This document shows, piece by piece, positions 53,759 through 62,158 of a stretch of DNA of 64,000 nucleotides. The notes beneath the pieces are model-generated. The model was not told where the DNA came from. It did no database searches and worked only from the letters and a program-made list of their open reading frames with translations. Numbering within the stretch: the stretch's first letter is position 1; every line of letters starts with the position of its first letter. A program made the position numbers and the translations under genes. This stretch comes from Pandoraea norimbergensis (GTDB taxonomy: Bacteria; Pseudomonadota; Gammaproteobacteria; Burkholderiales; Burkholderiaceae): assembly GCF_001465545.3 (NCBI RefSeq), contig NZ_CP013480.3, positions 3,534,001 to 3,598,000 of the forward strand, written 5' to 3'.

Positions 53759-54484
53759 TCAGGCATCGCCTGCGAGGACCTGCGCGATATGCAGCACGCG
53801 CGTCTTGGTGTCGCCGGTACGACGCAGGCGACCCTCGATATTGAGCATGCAGCCCAGATCGCCCAGCACCACGGCCGGCGCGCCGGACGCCGCAATATTG
53901 GCGCACTTCTCGTCGACGATGGCTGTCGAGATGTCGCCGTACTTGAGCGCGAAGGTGCCGCCAAAGCCGCAGCACGCCTGACAGTCCTTCATCTCGGTCA
54001 CCGTGACACCCGGCATCTTGGCCAGCAGCGCACGCGGCTGCGCTTTCACGCCAAGCTCGCGCAGCCCCGAACAGGAGTCGTGATAGGTCACTTCACCGTT
54101 GAAATCGCCCGGCACCGTCTCGACGTGCAGCACGTTGACGAGAAAATCGGTCAGTTCGAACACACGCGGGCGTAGACGCTCGTAGCGGCCCATGAGTTCG
54201 GGATCGTCGGCGAAGAGGTCGCCGTAGTGCGCTTTGACCATGCCGCCACACGAGCCCGAGGGCACGACGACATAGTCGAAGCTTTCGAATTCATCGAGGA
54301 ATTTCTGGGCGAGATCGCGCGCGATGGCACGTTCGCCGGAGTTGTAGCCCGGCTGGCCGCAACAGGTCTGGGAGTCGGGGATGACGACCTCGCAGCCGGC
54401 GGTCTCGAGCAGCTTGAGCGTCGAGAAACCGATCTCCGGACGCATCAGGTCGATCAGACACGTGACAAAGAGTCCGACGCGCAT
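53759..54484 (-). CDS. lutA: L-lactate utilisation protein LutA (YkgE), CCG-domain oxidoreductase
   Basis: LutA is the cysteine-rich (CCG-domain) subunit of the L-lactate dehydrogenase complex, probably binding an unusual iron-sulfur cluster and handling electrons near the substrate. The 241 residues contain both CCG motifs: TCCGQPGYNSGE (near residue 41), GSCGGMV, then CSGLRELG and the second motif CQACCGFGGTFALKYGDIS (near 165-183). It begins the lutA-lutB unit; no FadR-type lut regulator or lactate permease lies next to it. Confidence 0.94.
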   Translation of the reverse strand: MRVGLFVTCLIDLMRPEIGFSTLKLLETAGCEVVIPDSQTCCGQPGYNSGERAIARDLAQKFLDEFESFDYVVVPSGSCGGMVKAHYGDLFADDPELMGRYERLRPRVFELTDFLVNVLHVETVPGDFNGEVTYHDSCSGLRELGVKAQPRALLAKMPGVTVTEMKDCQACCGFGGTFALKYGDISTAIVDEKCANIAASGAPAVVLGDLGCMLNIEGRLRRTGDTKTRVLHIAQVLAGDA

Positions 54485-54577
54485 GGGGAATCCTCTTCTG
54501 GGAATAATGCGCCATTATAGGCCGCTGGGCCGAGGCGGCCCAGCGTGGATTCCCGCATGCGGAAGCAGGACGCTGCG

Positions 54578-55912
54578 TCAGGCGAGACGGCTGGCGTCGA
54601 AAGTCAGTTGACTACAAGAAAGCGCTCGCACCAGCGGCGCCGGGCGGTCCCGTGGCGGCGTACCCACGGGGGTCGAAAAGGTACTCGACGATGGCGTCGA
54701 AGGCAGACTCGGAAACGGACTCGACACCGGATTCAATGCCCCGCTTCTGAACGGTGACGGATGAACGCCGGTCGCTCGCGCGAGACTTCGCATGTCTTCG
54801 CGCAAGCCATCCATCTTGCTGTTCATGTCGCTGGCAAACACATCGTGCTTCGTCTCAAACGCTTCGTGCTTCGCCGCAAGATTTTCCAACGTGCGCTGCG
54901 TCTGCTGAAGATCGCCGCGCATACCCTGTTGCCCATCCCAAATCATGTTGAGTTGACGGGACATCACATCGGAGTGGGCCAGCCAGATCTCGGTTTTCAT
55001 TGCGTCTCCTTCACAGTTGATGAATTCCTTGGTCGCCTCAAGCAGGCTCTCGGCCGACTTCCAGCTTCGCTCGCGGTCGTAGCCGCGTATGCTGCCGAGA
55101 CTCACCACCCGAAGCACGAGCGTTACGGCAAATGCGACGATGGCCACCCCCAAACTCGCAACAGCGAGACCGATGACGCCAACCGCGGCGGCAGCACCAT
55201 AAAGACCGCCGGAGATGGCAAGCCGTCTGCCGTAGTGCTTCTTGTCGGGCCACACCTGGTCGCCGGCACGCGCAAGGGCCTTTCGCGCGTTGTCACGGTG
55301 TTCAGCAATCTCGATGATGAGCTTCCGGCTCAAGATCGCCGTGCGCTCACGCCCCGCCCATTCGGCCTCCCCGCCCTGCGCTTCCAGCGTTCTGACTTCC
55401 GCCTTCAGCAGCCCGAGCTCATTGCACTTGGCCAAGGCCTCCTGCTCCTGCAAAAGCGCCTCGCTCACGTGATCCAGAATCAGCGTGAAGCGCTTGGCTG
55501 AGGGGGTCAGTTGGTCAGTGTCGGTCACGTCGAGCTGGTGCGCGACGAGATAGTGCGGCCACCACTTTCCTTTCATCTCTGCGTATCGCCAGCACCCATC
55601 CCACATCCCTCCCTTGAGGTATCCCGACGTCGCCTTCGCATAGGCGCGCTCGAACTTCTTTTGCAGCGCTTCGACGTCGGCCGTGTCTTTGTTCATGCCT
55701 TGCTTGGTATTCGCCAACGTCACGAATTGCGCGGCAATGACATCGTGCTTCCCGGCAATCGAGCAACCGACTGTCCCTGCCGTGGTCTTCGTGTTGTCCA
55801 ACGTCAGATCGACGTGTCGCGGCGCTCGGGTGTCGACAGCGCTCGCCTTCAGTAAGCCCAGCGCCCCCATCGCCTTCATCGCCACGCCAGGGTGACTTGC
55901 CAAGTACGTCAT
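54578..55912 (-). CDS. Uncharacterised protein with central membrane hairpin and coiled coil
   Basis: A 444-residue protein without signal peptide. A strongly hydrophobic hairpin lies around residues 232-275 (two helices joined by a short turn: YGAAAAVGVIGLAVASLG and VAIVAFAVTLVLRVVSLG). A helical, charged segment before it (about 150-215) and a coiled coil after it (about 318-372, DLQQTQRTLENLAAKHEAF and following) flank the hairpin, and a Ser/Pro/Thr-rich tail of about 70 residues ends the protein. The start ATG at 55912 overlaps the upstream gene's stop by 4 nt (ATGA), so the two are translationally coupled. Helical hairpins with flanking coiled coils are found in secretion translocators and pore-forming proteins, but no family is recognised. 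Confidence 0.6.
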   Translation of the reverse strand: MTYLASHPGVAMKAMGALGLLKASAVDTRAPRHVDLTLDNTKTTAGTVGCSIAGKHDVIAAQFVTLANTKQGMNKDTADVEALQKKFERAYAKATSGYLKGGMWDGCWRYAEMKGKWWPHYLVAHQLDVTDTDQLTPSAKRFTLILDHVSEALLQEQEALAKCNELGLLKAEVRTLEAQGGEAEWAGRERTAILSRKLIIEIAEHRDNARKALARAGDQVWPDKKHYGRRLAISGGLYGAAAAVGVIGLAVASLGVAIVAFAVTLVLRVVSLGSIRGYDRERSWKSAESLLEATKEFINCEGDAMKTEIWLAHSDVMSRQLNMIWDGQQGMRGDLQQTQRTLENLAAKHEAFETKHDVFASDMNSKMDGLREDMRSLARATGVHPSPFRSGALNPVSSPFPSLPSTPSSSTFSTPVGTPPRDRPAPLVRALSCSQLTFDASRLA

Positions 55913-56805
55913 GACTCATCTCTCCGTAGTAATGCGCTGGCGCCATCACCCGCCCCCTCGCGCTGCTGGCGATCAACTAACAGGTCAACGCCCGGTGGAA
56001 TATCGACACCCTCTCGCCACGCCCATTCATTGCGCCGGGCTTCATCGCGAACGCGGTCCATCGCGTCGGCGCTTTGCTCACATATCGACGCCAACTGCAT
56101 GTGCGCGTTCGCGATGCCGCTAAACGACGCCAGTAGCCGTTCGCGTTTGTCACGCTGGCCGGCTGCAAACGCGATGAGCAATGCCTGACGCGCCATGTTG
56201 ACGCTGTCGATGGCCGCATGTTGCGCGATCCACTCGCTGCTTCGCGCGGGTGTGAGGAAGTCGTTGGGCGCATGACGCCAGTCGAGGCTGCGGCATTGCA
56301 TGGCGTAGCGCAGCCCATATGTGGCCGCCTGCATGCAAACCAGTTCGTCGAACAGCGCCTTGGCGGTGCGCGTGAGATGGTGAGCCTGATCCAGTTGATC
56401 TCGAACACCGGGTCTGCCGCCCTTGCGCAATATGTCTCGCCACGAAGCGCAGTCCTTGATGTCGCCGAGACGGAACACCTCGGCGTCGATCGCATTCAGC
56501 AGCCCCGTCACCAACCCTATTTGCGGTGCACAATGCCCTTGCCATCGATCAGGCTGTGCCACCTGTTCCATCACGACCCGGAGATCGTCCTCCAGGAACC
56601 GCCGGGCTTCCCGAATGGTCCGTGGCACCCGCACCGGGAACGAGACCGGCACCTCGTGCCGACGCCGCTGAAGGCACTTGCGAACATCTCTGGCGAATGC
56701 AGCACCACACATCCCTCTTCCGGCGACCGTCATCCCGATGCGCGCCTGCCACGTGCCCGTGCGTGGGCGCAACCGGCTTGCCTGAAGGGCGTTCATTGCT
56801 TCCAT
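55909..56805 (-). CDS. Uncharacterised helical protein, coupled to next gene
   Basis: A 298-residue soluble protein, alpha-helical and Arg/Ala-rich (REARRFLEDDLRVVMEQVAQ, HHLTRTAKALFDELVCMQAATYGLRYA and QHAAIDSVNMARQALLIAFAAGQRD-type helices), with no membrane segment and no recognised domain. ATG 56805 follows AGGAGGCGATAGG; the frame extends nine codons further without a better site. The stop overlaps the start of the 444-residue protein's gene by 4 nt. An almost identical leader (GGAGGCGAT) precedes the 57763-58521 gene. The promoter must lie in the AT-rich gap shared with the divergent iclR-type gene. Confidence 0.6.
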   Translation of the reverse strand: MEAMNALQASRLRPRTGTWQARIGMTVAGRGMCGAAFARDVRKCLQRRRHEVPVSFPVRVPRTIREARRFLEDDLRVVMEQVAQPDRWQGHCAPQIGLVTGLLNAIDAEVFRLGDIKDCASWRDILRKGGRPGVRDQLDQAHHLTRTAKALFDELVCMQAATYGLRYAMQCRSLDWRHAPNDFLTPARSSEWIAQHAAIDSVNMARQALLIAFAAGQRDKRERLLASFSGIANAHMQLASICEQSADAMDRVRDEARRNEWAWREGVDIPPGVDLLVDRQQREGAGDGASALLRRDES

Positions 56806-56910
56806 CCTATCGCCTCCTTCTGCTTTTCGCAAGATTCCTCTACGGGAAGTCCTGCGAATTTTTCACCATATGATATAGAATCGACGCTATACGAAACTCG
56901 GCCCTACCCC

Positions 56911-57738
56911 ATGAAAGACGACAGCAGTCAAGGCGCGGAGTCGCGCACGTCCATTCAGGTGATCGAGCGCATGATGCGTTTGCTCGATGCGCTCGCCGGA
57001 CATGCCGATCCCGTCAGCCTCAAGGAGTTGGCGCAGTCCACCGAACTCCATCCCTCCACCGCACACCGCATCCTCAACGACATGGTGGCCTGCCGCTTTG
57101 TCGACCGTTGCGATCCGGGCACCTACCGGCTCGGCATGCGCTTGCTCGAACTCGGTAATCTCGTCAAAGCACGCCTGTCCGTACGCGACGCAGCGCTGTC
57201 GCCGATGCGCGGCCTGCACCGCATCACAGGACAGACGGTCAATCTGTCGGTCCGTCAGGGCGATGAAATCGTCTACATCGAGCGGGCCTACAGCGAACGC
57301 TCGGGCATGCAGGTCGTGCGCGCCATCGGCGGCCATGCGCCGTTGCATCTGACGTCCGTCGGCAAGCTGTTTCTGGCGGCCGATGAAGCGACCCGCGTGC
57401 GCGCTTACGCCACGCGCACCGGTCTGTCGGGACACACGCGCAACAGCATTACCGATTTGCAGAAGCTCGAACGCGAGCTGGGCCATGTGCGCAAATCGGG
57501 CTATGCCCGCGATAACGAAGAACTTGAACTCGGCGTGCGCTGCATTGCGGCCGGCATTTACGACGACAGCGGCAAGCTTGTCGCAGGGTTGTCGCTCTCT
57601 GCACCGGCCGACCGGCTTCAGGACGCGTGGCTCGTCAATCTGAACGAAACCGCGCTCCAGATCTCGGCCTCGCTGGGCTTTCACGCCCCTAGCCGTGACG
57701 CCAGTCATATGGCGTCGCACGGGGTCGCGGCCGAGTAA
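56911..57738 (+). CDS. IclR-family transcriptional regulator
   Basis: A 275-residue regulator. The N-terminal winged helix (about residues 12-75) has the IclR pattern: RMMRLLDALAGHADPVSLKELAQSTELHPSTAHRILNDMVACRFV. The C-terminal effector domain has the conserved RIT(Q)GQTVNLSVRQGDEIVYIERAYS, HLTSVGKLFLA and GVRCIAAGIYDDSGKLVAGLSLSAPADRL. ATG 56911 gives the family-like start; the frame is open far upstream through a non-coding stretch. It sits between unknown genes that all run the other way, so it is a plausible regulator of 55909-56805 and 54578-55912 (divergent, shared 105-bp promoter region). The effector is unknown. Confidence 0.93.
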   Translation: MKDDSSQGAESRTSIQVIERMMRLLDALAGHADPVSLKELAQSTELHPSTAHRILNDMVACRFVDRCDPGTYRLGMRLLELGNLVKARLSVRDAALSPMRGLHRITGQTVNLSVRQGDEIVYIERAYSERSGMQVVRAIGGHAPLHLTSVGKLFLAADEATRVRAYATRTGLSGHTRNSITDLQKLERELGHVRKSGYARDNEELELGVRCIAAGIYDDSGKLVAGLSLSAPADRLQDAWLVNLNETALQISASLGFHAPSRDASHMASHGVAAE

Positions 57739-57762
57739 TCGTATCGATGCGTCATCGCGTCA

Positions 57763-58521
57763 TCACAACCGGGTGTCGGATGCCGGGGCCGAAGGCGGCG
57801 GTGGTAGCGCAGGCGCCATGAGAGACGGCGGCGGGGATGGCGGCGCATAAGGTGGCGGCGTATAAGGTGGCGGCGCCTCCCCAGGTGGCAGAAACGATGC
57901 CATCTCCGACACCATATTTGCCGCCATGCCGGCCATCTCCGATAGCTCGGACTGCATCTGCGCAATGCCGTCAGACGCGCTCAACGCGCGCCCGGAGACG
58001 GCGACCAGATCCTGCACCAACGCCGCATACGCCTGCTCGAAAATAGCGTTGTCGCGCGCCTGTAGCTGAGCAGCCATCGATGCCGCGACGCGCTCCTGAT
58101 ACGCCGTCGCCCGCAACAGTATCGCCTCGCTACGGCTATCGACATCGAGCAGAAACTCGTGGAGTCGTCGAGCGGACGAGGTCAGGCACGACGCGTTCGC
58201 TACATCCCACTGCCCACGCACCGAGCGATTGAACCCGTCGCCGCGCATACCGCGCAACATGCTGAAATCGCTGCGCTTGGCTGACTGCCGAATGCGTGCC
58301 TGAATACGCCCCTCGAAGTTGTCGATCTCGCGCACCATGCCTGACGGTGCGCGCTCCCCATCCGCGTCGATCACACGCTGTTTCGCGTGCTTGAGGTTCA
58401 TGGCGATGTGCTCGCAAATCTGCCCCATGCTTCGCTGGGTCCGCACAGCCGGGCGAGCGTGCTGCATCGTCATAATGCGTGCCTCCACGTCCGCCAACGC
58501 ACCGATCCATCCAAGACTCAT
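57763..58521 (-). CDS. Uncharacterised protein with Pro-rich C-terminus
   Basis: A 252-residue protein without signal peptide. The first 200 residues are mostly helical and charged (MNLKHAKQRVIDADGE, FEGRIQARIRQSAKRSDFS, RATAYQERVAASMAAQLQARD, QMQSELSEMAGMAANMVSEM), and the last 45 are Pro/Ala-rich (PPPYTPPPYAPPSPPPS), a low-complexity extension. ATG 58521 follows GGAGGCGAT, the same leader as at 56805. The gene is convergent with iclR (24-bp gap) and likely belongs to the same unknown set as 54578-56805, with the regulator lying between them. No family recognised. Confidence 0.6.
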   Translation of the reverse strand: MSLGWIGALADVEARIMTMQHARPAVRTQRSMGQICEHIAMNLKHAKQRVIDADGERAPSGMVREIDNFEGRIQARIRQSAKRSDFSMLRGMRGDGFNRSVRGQWDVANASCLTSSARRLHEFLLDVDSRSEAILLRATAYQERVAASMAAQLQARDNAIFEQAYAALVQDLVAVSGRALSASDGIAQMQSELSEMAGMAANMVSEMASFLPPGEAPPPYTPPPYAPPSPPPSLMAPALPPPPSAPASDTRL

Positions 58522-58713
58522 ATCGCCTCCACACGCTCATGTCATCAATATTGCCGGTGACGTCGTTGACGCTGTTTCGGCGTCACCGTCACTGCCAGCC
58601 GGAAGGTTAGATGGCTACCGGCCGCAGGCTTTGACAATCGGGCGTCGACTTATGCGAGATGTGGCGACGAGGCATCACTACGGTGTCCGAAGCGCTATTT
58701 CATCGGCACAAAA

Positions 58714-58743
58714 CAAAAGGCGCTCCCGAAGGAGCGCCTTTTG
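58714..58743 (-). terminator. Terminator after the PBP7-type gene
   Basis: CAAAAGGCGCTCC (58714-58726) pairs perfectly with 58731-58743 around CGAA; both strands have T-rich ends. Confidence 0.85.
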
Positions 58744-58783
58744 TTGGCACCTACGCGCGCGCAGCGCGTCAGTGAAGCATGGC

Positions 58784-60049
58784 TTACAGCGCGTGAGCGC
58801 CGTTGGTGGCCACTTGCGCGGTCGGGTTGTTACCCGCCGTGCGTTGCGGCGCCGTGCCGCCACCTTCAAGCAACCACTTGCGAACGCGCGTGGCGTCAGC
58901 AAAGCGCGAGTACTTGCCGGTGGAGTCGAGCAGAATCATGATGACCGGACGGCCATCCACGTTGGCCTGCATCACGAGGCACTGACCCGCTTCGTTGATG
59001 TAACCCGTCTTTTGCAGGCCGATTTCCCAGCCCGGATGACCGATCAGATGGTTCGTGCTCGCGTAGTGCAACTCGCGACGGCCCGTGTTGACGTCGTAGT
59101 TGGTATCGGTCGAGAAGCGACGAATCATCGGGTACTGATACGCGGCCTTGACCATCTTCACGAGGTCACGCGCGCTCGACACATTCTGACTCGACAGGCC
59201 CGTCGGGTCATTGAAGTGCGTGTCGTTCATGCCGAGTTCTTTGGCCTTGCGATTCATCGCTGCCAGGAACGCCGGACGTCCACCCGGGTAGTAGCGCGAG
59301 AGCGCTGCTGCCGCGCGGTTTTCCGACGACATGAGCGCAATGTGCAACATGTCTTCACGCGACAGGCGCGAGCCGACGGACAGACGCGAACCCGTGCCTT
59401 TCTCGTAATCGCGATCTTCGTCGGTCACTTCCATGGCGTCCGTCATCGGGATACCGGAATCGAGCGAGACCATCGCCGTCATCAACTTCGAGATCGAAGC
59501 GATGGGCAGCACAGCTTGCGAATTCTTGTCGAACAGCGATTCGCCGGTACGCTCGTCAATCACGTAAGCCACCGACGAACGCAGTGCGAGGGCATCCGGC
59601 GCTTCATGCAGACCGAATGCACGGCCGGTCGACAGACGCTCGGGCGCTTGCGGTGCGAAGTTGACGGTGCGATACGACGTCACGACATGGCGCTTGCCAT
59701 TCTTGAAGACGACGCGTTTGACGGCAACACGTTTGGCCGCAGGTCCGTCGTCGTCGACGGCTGCGAGCTTGCGTGCCTTGCCGCCTGCCTTCGTCGCGCT
59801 TTTGGTATCGCGCGAGGCAGTGGTGGCAACCGCGCGTTTGGCGGTGGTTTTGCTGGTTTTTGCGACGGGCTTGGCGTTCGCGCAGGCGCGTTTTTGCGCC
59901 GCAGTCTTGGCAGTCTTCGGCGAGCATTCGCTCGTCTTACCGGCTGCGTAGACAACGGCCGGCGCACCGGCAGCGAGCGAGATCGCCACGACGGCTGCAC
60001 CCCAGAGGCGGGCGCGGCACAAACGTGCAAGGGTGGTGATCGCGTACAT
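58784..60049 (-). CDS. pbpG: D-alanyl-D-alanine endopeptidase (PBP7/8 type)
   Basis: A periplasmic low-molecular-weight penicillin-binding protein that cleaves D-Ala-meso-DAP cross-links in peptidoglycan. The three active-site motifs are intact: SISK (S185-K188), SEN (242-244, SxN motif) and KTG (347-349). A signal peptide ends near residue 35 (VVYA, then AGKTS). Between it and the catalytic domain lies a 110-residue Lys/Thr/Ala-rich linker, longer than in E. coli PbpG (about 310 residues in all versus 421 here). Function in cell-wall remodelling is established for the family. No ribosome site is obvious before ATG 60049. Confidence 0.93.
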   Translation of the reverse strand: MYAITTLARLCRARLWGAAVVAISLAAGAPAVVYAAGKTSECSPKTAKTAAQKRACANAKPVAKTSKTTAKRAVATTASRDTKSATKAGGKARKLAAVDDDGPAAKRVAVKRVVFKNGKRHVVTSYRTVNFAPQAPERLSTGRAFGLHEAPDALALRSSVAYVIDERTGESLFDKNSQAVLPIASISKLMTAMVSLDSGIPMTDAMEVTDEDRDYEKGTGSRLSVGSRLSREDMLHIALMSSENRAAAALSRYYPGGRPAFLAAMNRKAKELGMNDTHFNDPTGLSSQNVSSARDLVKMVKAAYQYPMIRRFSTDTNYDVNTGRRELHYASTNHLIGHPGWEIGLQKTGYINEAGQCLVMQANVDGRPVIMILLDSTGKYSRFADATRVRKWLLEGGGTAPQRTAGNNPTAQVATNGAHAL

Positions 60050-60237
60050 AGATTGGGAGTAGCGTAAGGTTGGCAGGCAACGAGTTTGGGAGAAGTTTAG
60101 TAACTTCCCAAAAAATAAGCAATATGAATGACTTAGCTGAAATACTTAATCCGGCATCTGGCAGTTTTGTGCAGCGCAACCCGAGAAATGTAACGATCGC
60201 CACAAAATGCCAGAAAACGCAAAAGTCCTATGTTTTA

Positions 60238-61077
60238 TCAATTCAAAAAGTGCGCCCAGTCGTCGAGCGGCGCTCGCTCGGTGACAAGCTGATTCTCGGC
60301 GGCATCCGGGTCCGCATACCCCAGCGCCATGCCGCAGACCACCATGCGTGACTCCGGCAAACGCAATACCTCGGCGATCACTCGCGGATACATGGCGAAA
60401 GCCGCCTGCGGGCAGGTGTCGAGCCCACGTGCGCGTGCCGCGACCATGAAGCTTTGCAGGAACATGCCGTAGTCCAGCCAGCTCCCCTGCTCCAGATGCC
60501 GGTCGATCGTGAAAATCAACCCGACCGGCGCATCGAAGAAGTTGAAGTTGCGCCCATGCTGACCATGCATGCGCGCCTTGTCCTCGCGTCCGATGCCGAG
60601 CAAGCCATACAAGTCCCACCCCACCTTGCGACGCCGGCCCTGATACGGCTCGGTCCATTCGCGCGGGTAGTACGCATACTCTTCGTCGTGCATCAGGCGC
60701 TGCGCCGGATCGTTGAACGTGTCGAGCAAGCGCGTCGTGAGCGCGGTCAACGATTTCCCGGTGAGCACGTAGGTTTGCCACGGCTGGATGTTGCTGCCCG
60801 ACGGGGCGCGCGATGCCACCGAGAGCATGTCGGCCACGGTCTGCTGCGGCACCGGCGTGGGCAGGAACGCACGAATCGACCGGCGGCTGCGAATCGCCTC
60901 ATCGACATGTTCCACGCGCAAGGCCGCCAAGTCGTTGACAAGCGCCGGGGGCGTACTTTCCCCAACACGGGCGGCAAGGCCCGCCCCATCAGGGGTAGCG
61001 TCGCTTGCGTCCGTCATAAGGGGCGCGCGCACGTGCGCGGTTTGCGGGGCATCCCCGCCCTGATGATCGTGTTTCAT
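60238..61077 (-). CDS. Nitroreductase-family FMN oxidoreductase
   Basis: A 279-residue flavin reductase of the nitroreductase family. The core runs from about residue 55: IRSRRSIRAFLPTPVPQQTVADMLSVASRAPSGSNIQPWQTYVLTG carries the FMN-binding R-R-S-x-R and the PSGSNxQPW motif, and the end has WLDYGMFLQSFMVAARARGLDTCPQAAF and VCGMALGYADPDA, all typical. The first 50 residues are a non-conserved His/Asp-rich lead, so the true start could be ATG 61017. The enzyme probably uses NAD(P)H; the natural substrate is unknown. It is third of a minus-strand group with the EamA and HDAC-like genes. Confidence 0.88.
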   Translation of the reverse strand: MKHDHQGGDAPQTAHVRAPLMTDASDATPDGAGLAARVGESTPPALVNDLAALRVEHVDEAIRSRRSIRAFLPTPVPQQTVADMLSVASRAPSGSNIQPWQTYVLTGKSLTALTTRLLDTFNDPAQRLMHDEEYAYYPREWTEPYQGRRRKVGWDLYGLLGIGREDKARMHGQHGRNFNFFDAPVGLIFTIDRHLEQGSWLDYGMFLQSFMVAARARGLDTCPQAAFAMYPRVIAEVLRLPESRMVVCGMALGYADPDAAENQLVTERAPLDDWAHFLN

Positions 61078-61130
61078 GAGCTTTCTGGTTGTCTGGTTTT
61101 CGACGGATTGCGTCTTGATGCCGTTACGTA

Positions 61131-61162
61131 TTCACGTCTTCACGTCTTCACGTCTTCACGTC
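61131..61162 (+). repeat. Four tandem copies of an 8-bp unit
   Basis: TTCACGTC repeats at 61131, 61139, 61147 and 61155. The array covers the last codons and stop of the EamA gene (its C-terminus reads TDVKT). As the unit is not a multiple of three, a change in copy number would alter the C-terminus. Confidence 0.95.
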
Positions 61163-62158
61163 TGTCGAGCTCGATACCGACCGTCGTTCGATAACAAGCG
61201 CCACGCCGAGCGCTGCCACCACCATGCCCGCGGCACTCAACGGCGAGAGCGTCTCGCCGAAGAGCAGCCAGGCCATCACGGCTGTCGTGGGGGGCGTCAG
61301 GTACATGAGGCTCGACACCTTGGTCGCCGCGCCATGCCGGATCAACAGGAACAACAACGAAATGGCGCCGATCGAGAGTGCCAATATCGACCACGCCAGT
61401 GCGCCGAACATTTCCGCGTTCCAGCGCACCTGCATGGTCTCGAGCAGCCACGCTGCGGGCAACGTCACGATAAAGGCCGCGCCAAACTGGACGATCGTGC
61501 CGACGCGCAAGTCGAACTGGGCACAGAAGCGCTTCTGATAGAGCGTGCCCGCAGTGATAGCCACCAGACTCAATACACACAGCGCAATCGCCGCCGGGCC
61601 GACACCGCGCACGCCGACCTTGTTGGCCACCACGAGGCCCACGCCTGCAAAGCCGCACAACAAGCCGAGCCATTGCCGCCGCGACACCGGCTCGCCGACG
61701 ACCTTCGCGAACAGCGCCGTCAGCAGCGGTTGAATGCCGACGATCAGCGCGGCCAATCCCGCCGGCACGCCATGCTTGATCGCGGCCCAAACGCCGCCGA
61801 GATAAACCGCCTGAATGAGAATGCCCGAGACGGCGAGGTGACCGTACAGCGCCCAATGCACCACGTCCCTGCCCGCAACCTTACGTCGCGGCCAGGGCGT
61901 GCCAGTCAATAGCGCAATGGGGAGCATCACGACCAGCGTGCCGGCATAGCGCCACGTGAGAAACGTCAGCGGTTCGGCATTCGGCATGCCGTACTTGGCC
62001 ACGATGAAGCCCGTGCTCCAGATCAGGACGAACCACCAGGGCATGGTGGCCGCCCAGATTGCGGCGCGCCCGGTCGATGGTGTTGAGGAAGTCACGGGAG
62101 TAACGGGAGTAACGCCCGCGCGTGGCGCCACGCTCTGGCCTGCCTGTCGCTCGGTCAT
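61148..62158 (-). CDS. EamA/DMT-family transporter
   Basis: A 336-residue inner-membrane transporter with ten hydrophobic helices in two EamA halves (VLIWSTGFIVAKYGMP, LTFLTWRYAGTLVVMLP, AVYLGGVWAAIKHGVPAGLAALIVG and, in the second half, SLMYLTPPTTAVMAWLLFGE). About 35 residues of Thr/Pro-rich lead precede the first helix. The ATG at 62158 overlaps the HDAC-like stop by 4 nt (ATGA), so translation is coupled. The 3' end runs into an 8-bp tandem repeat. The substrate is unknown. Confidence 0.9.
   Translation of the reverse strand: MTERQAGQSVAPRAGVTPVTPVTSSTPSTGRAAIWAATMPWWFVLIWSTGFIVAKYGMPNAEPLTFLTWRYAGTLVVMLPIALLTGTPWPRRKVAGRDVVHWALYGHLAVSGILIQAVYLGGVWAAIKHGVPAGLAALIVGIQPLLTALFAKVVGEPVSRRQWLGLLCGFAGVGLVVANKVGVRGVGPAAIALCVLSLVAITAGTLYQKRFCAQFDLRVGTIVQFGAAFIVTLPAAWLLETMQVRWNAEMFGALAWSILALSIGAISLLFLLIRHGAATKVSSLMYLTPPTTAVMAWLLFGETLSPLSAAGMVVAALGVALVIERRSVSSSTDVKT

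Noticed and set aside
52198-53844. Long plus-strand frame opposite lutB
   Set aside because: Starts inside the terminator and runs antisense to a clear gene. A shadow.
58319-60067. Long plus-strand frame opposite the PBP7-type gene
   Set aside because: Shadow of an established gene with intact SxxK, SxN and KTG motifs on the other strand.
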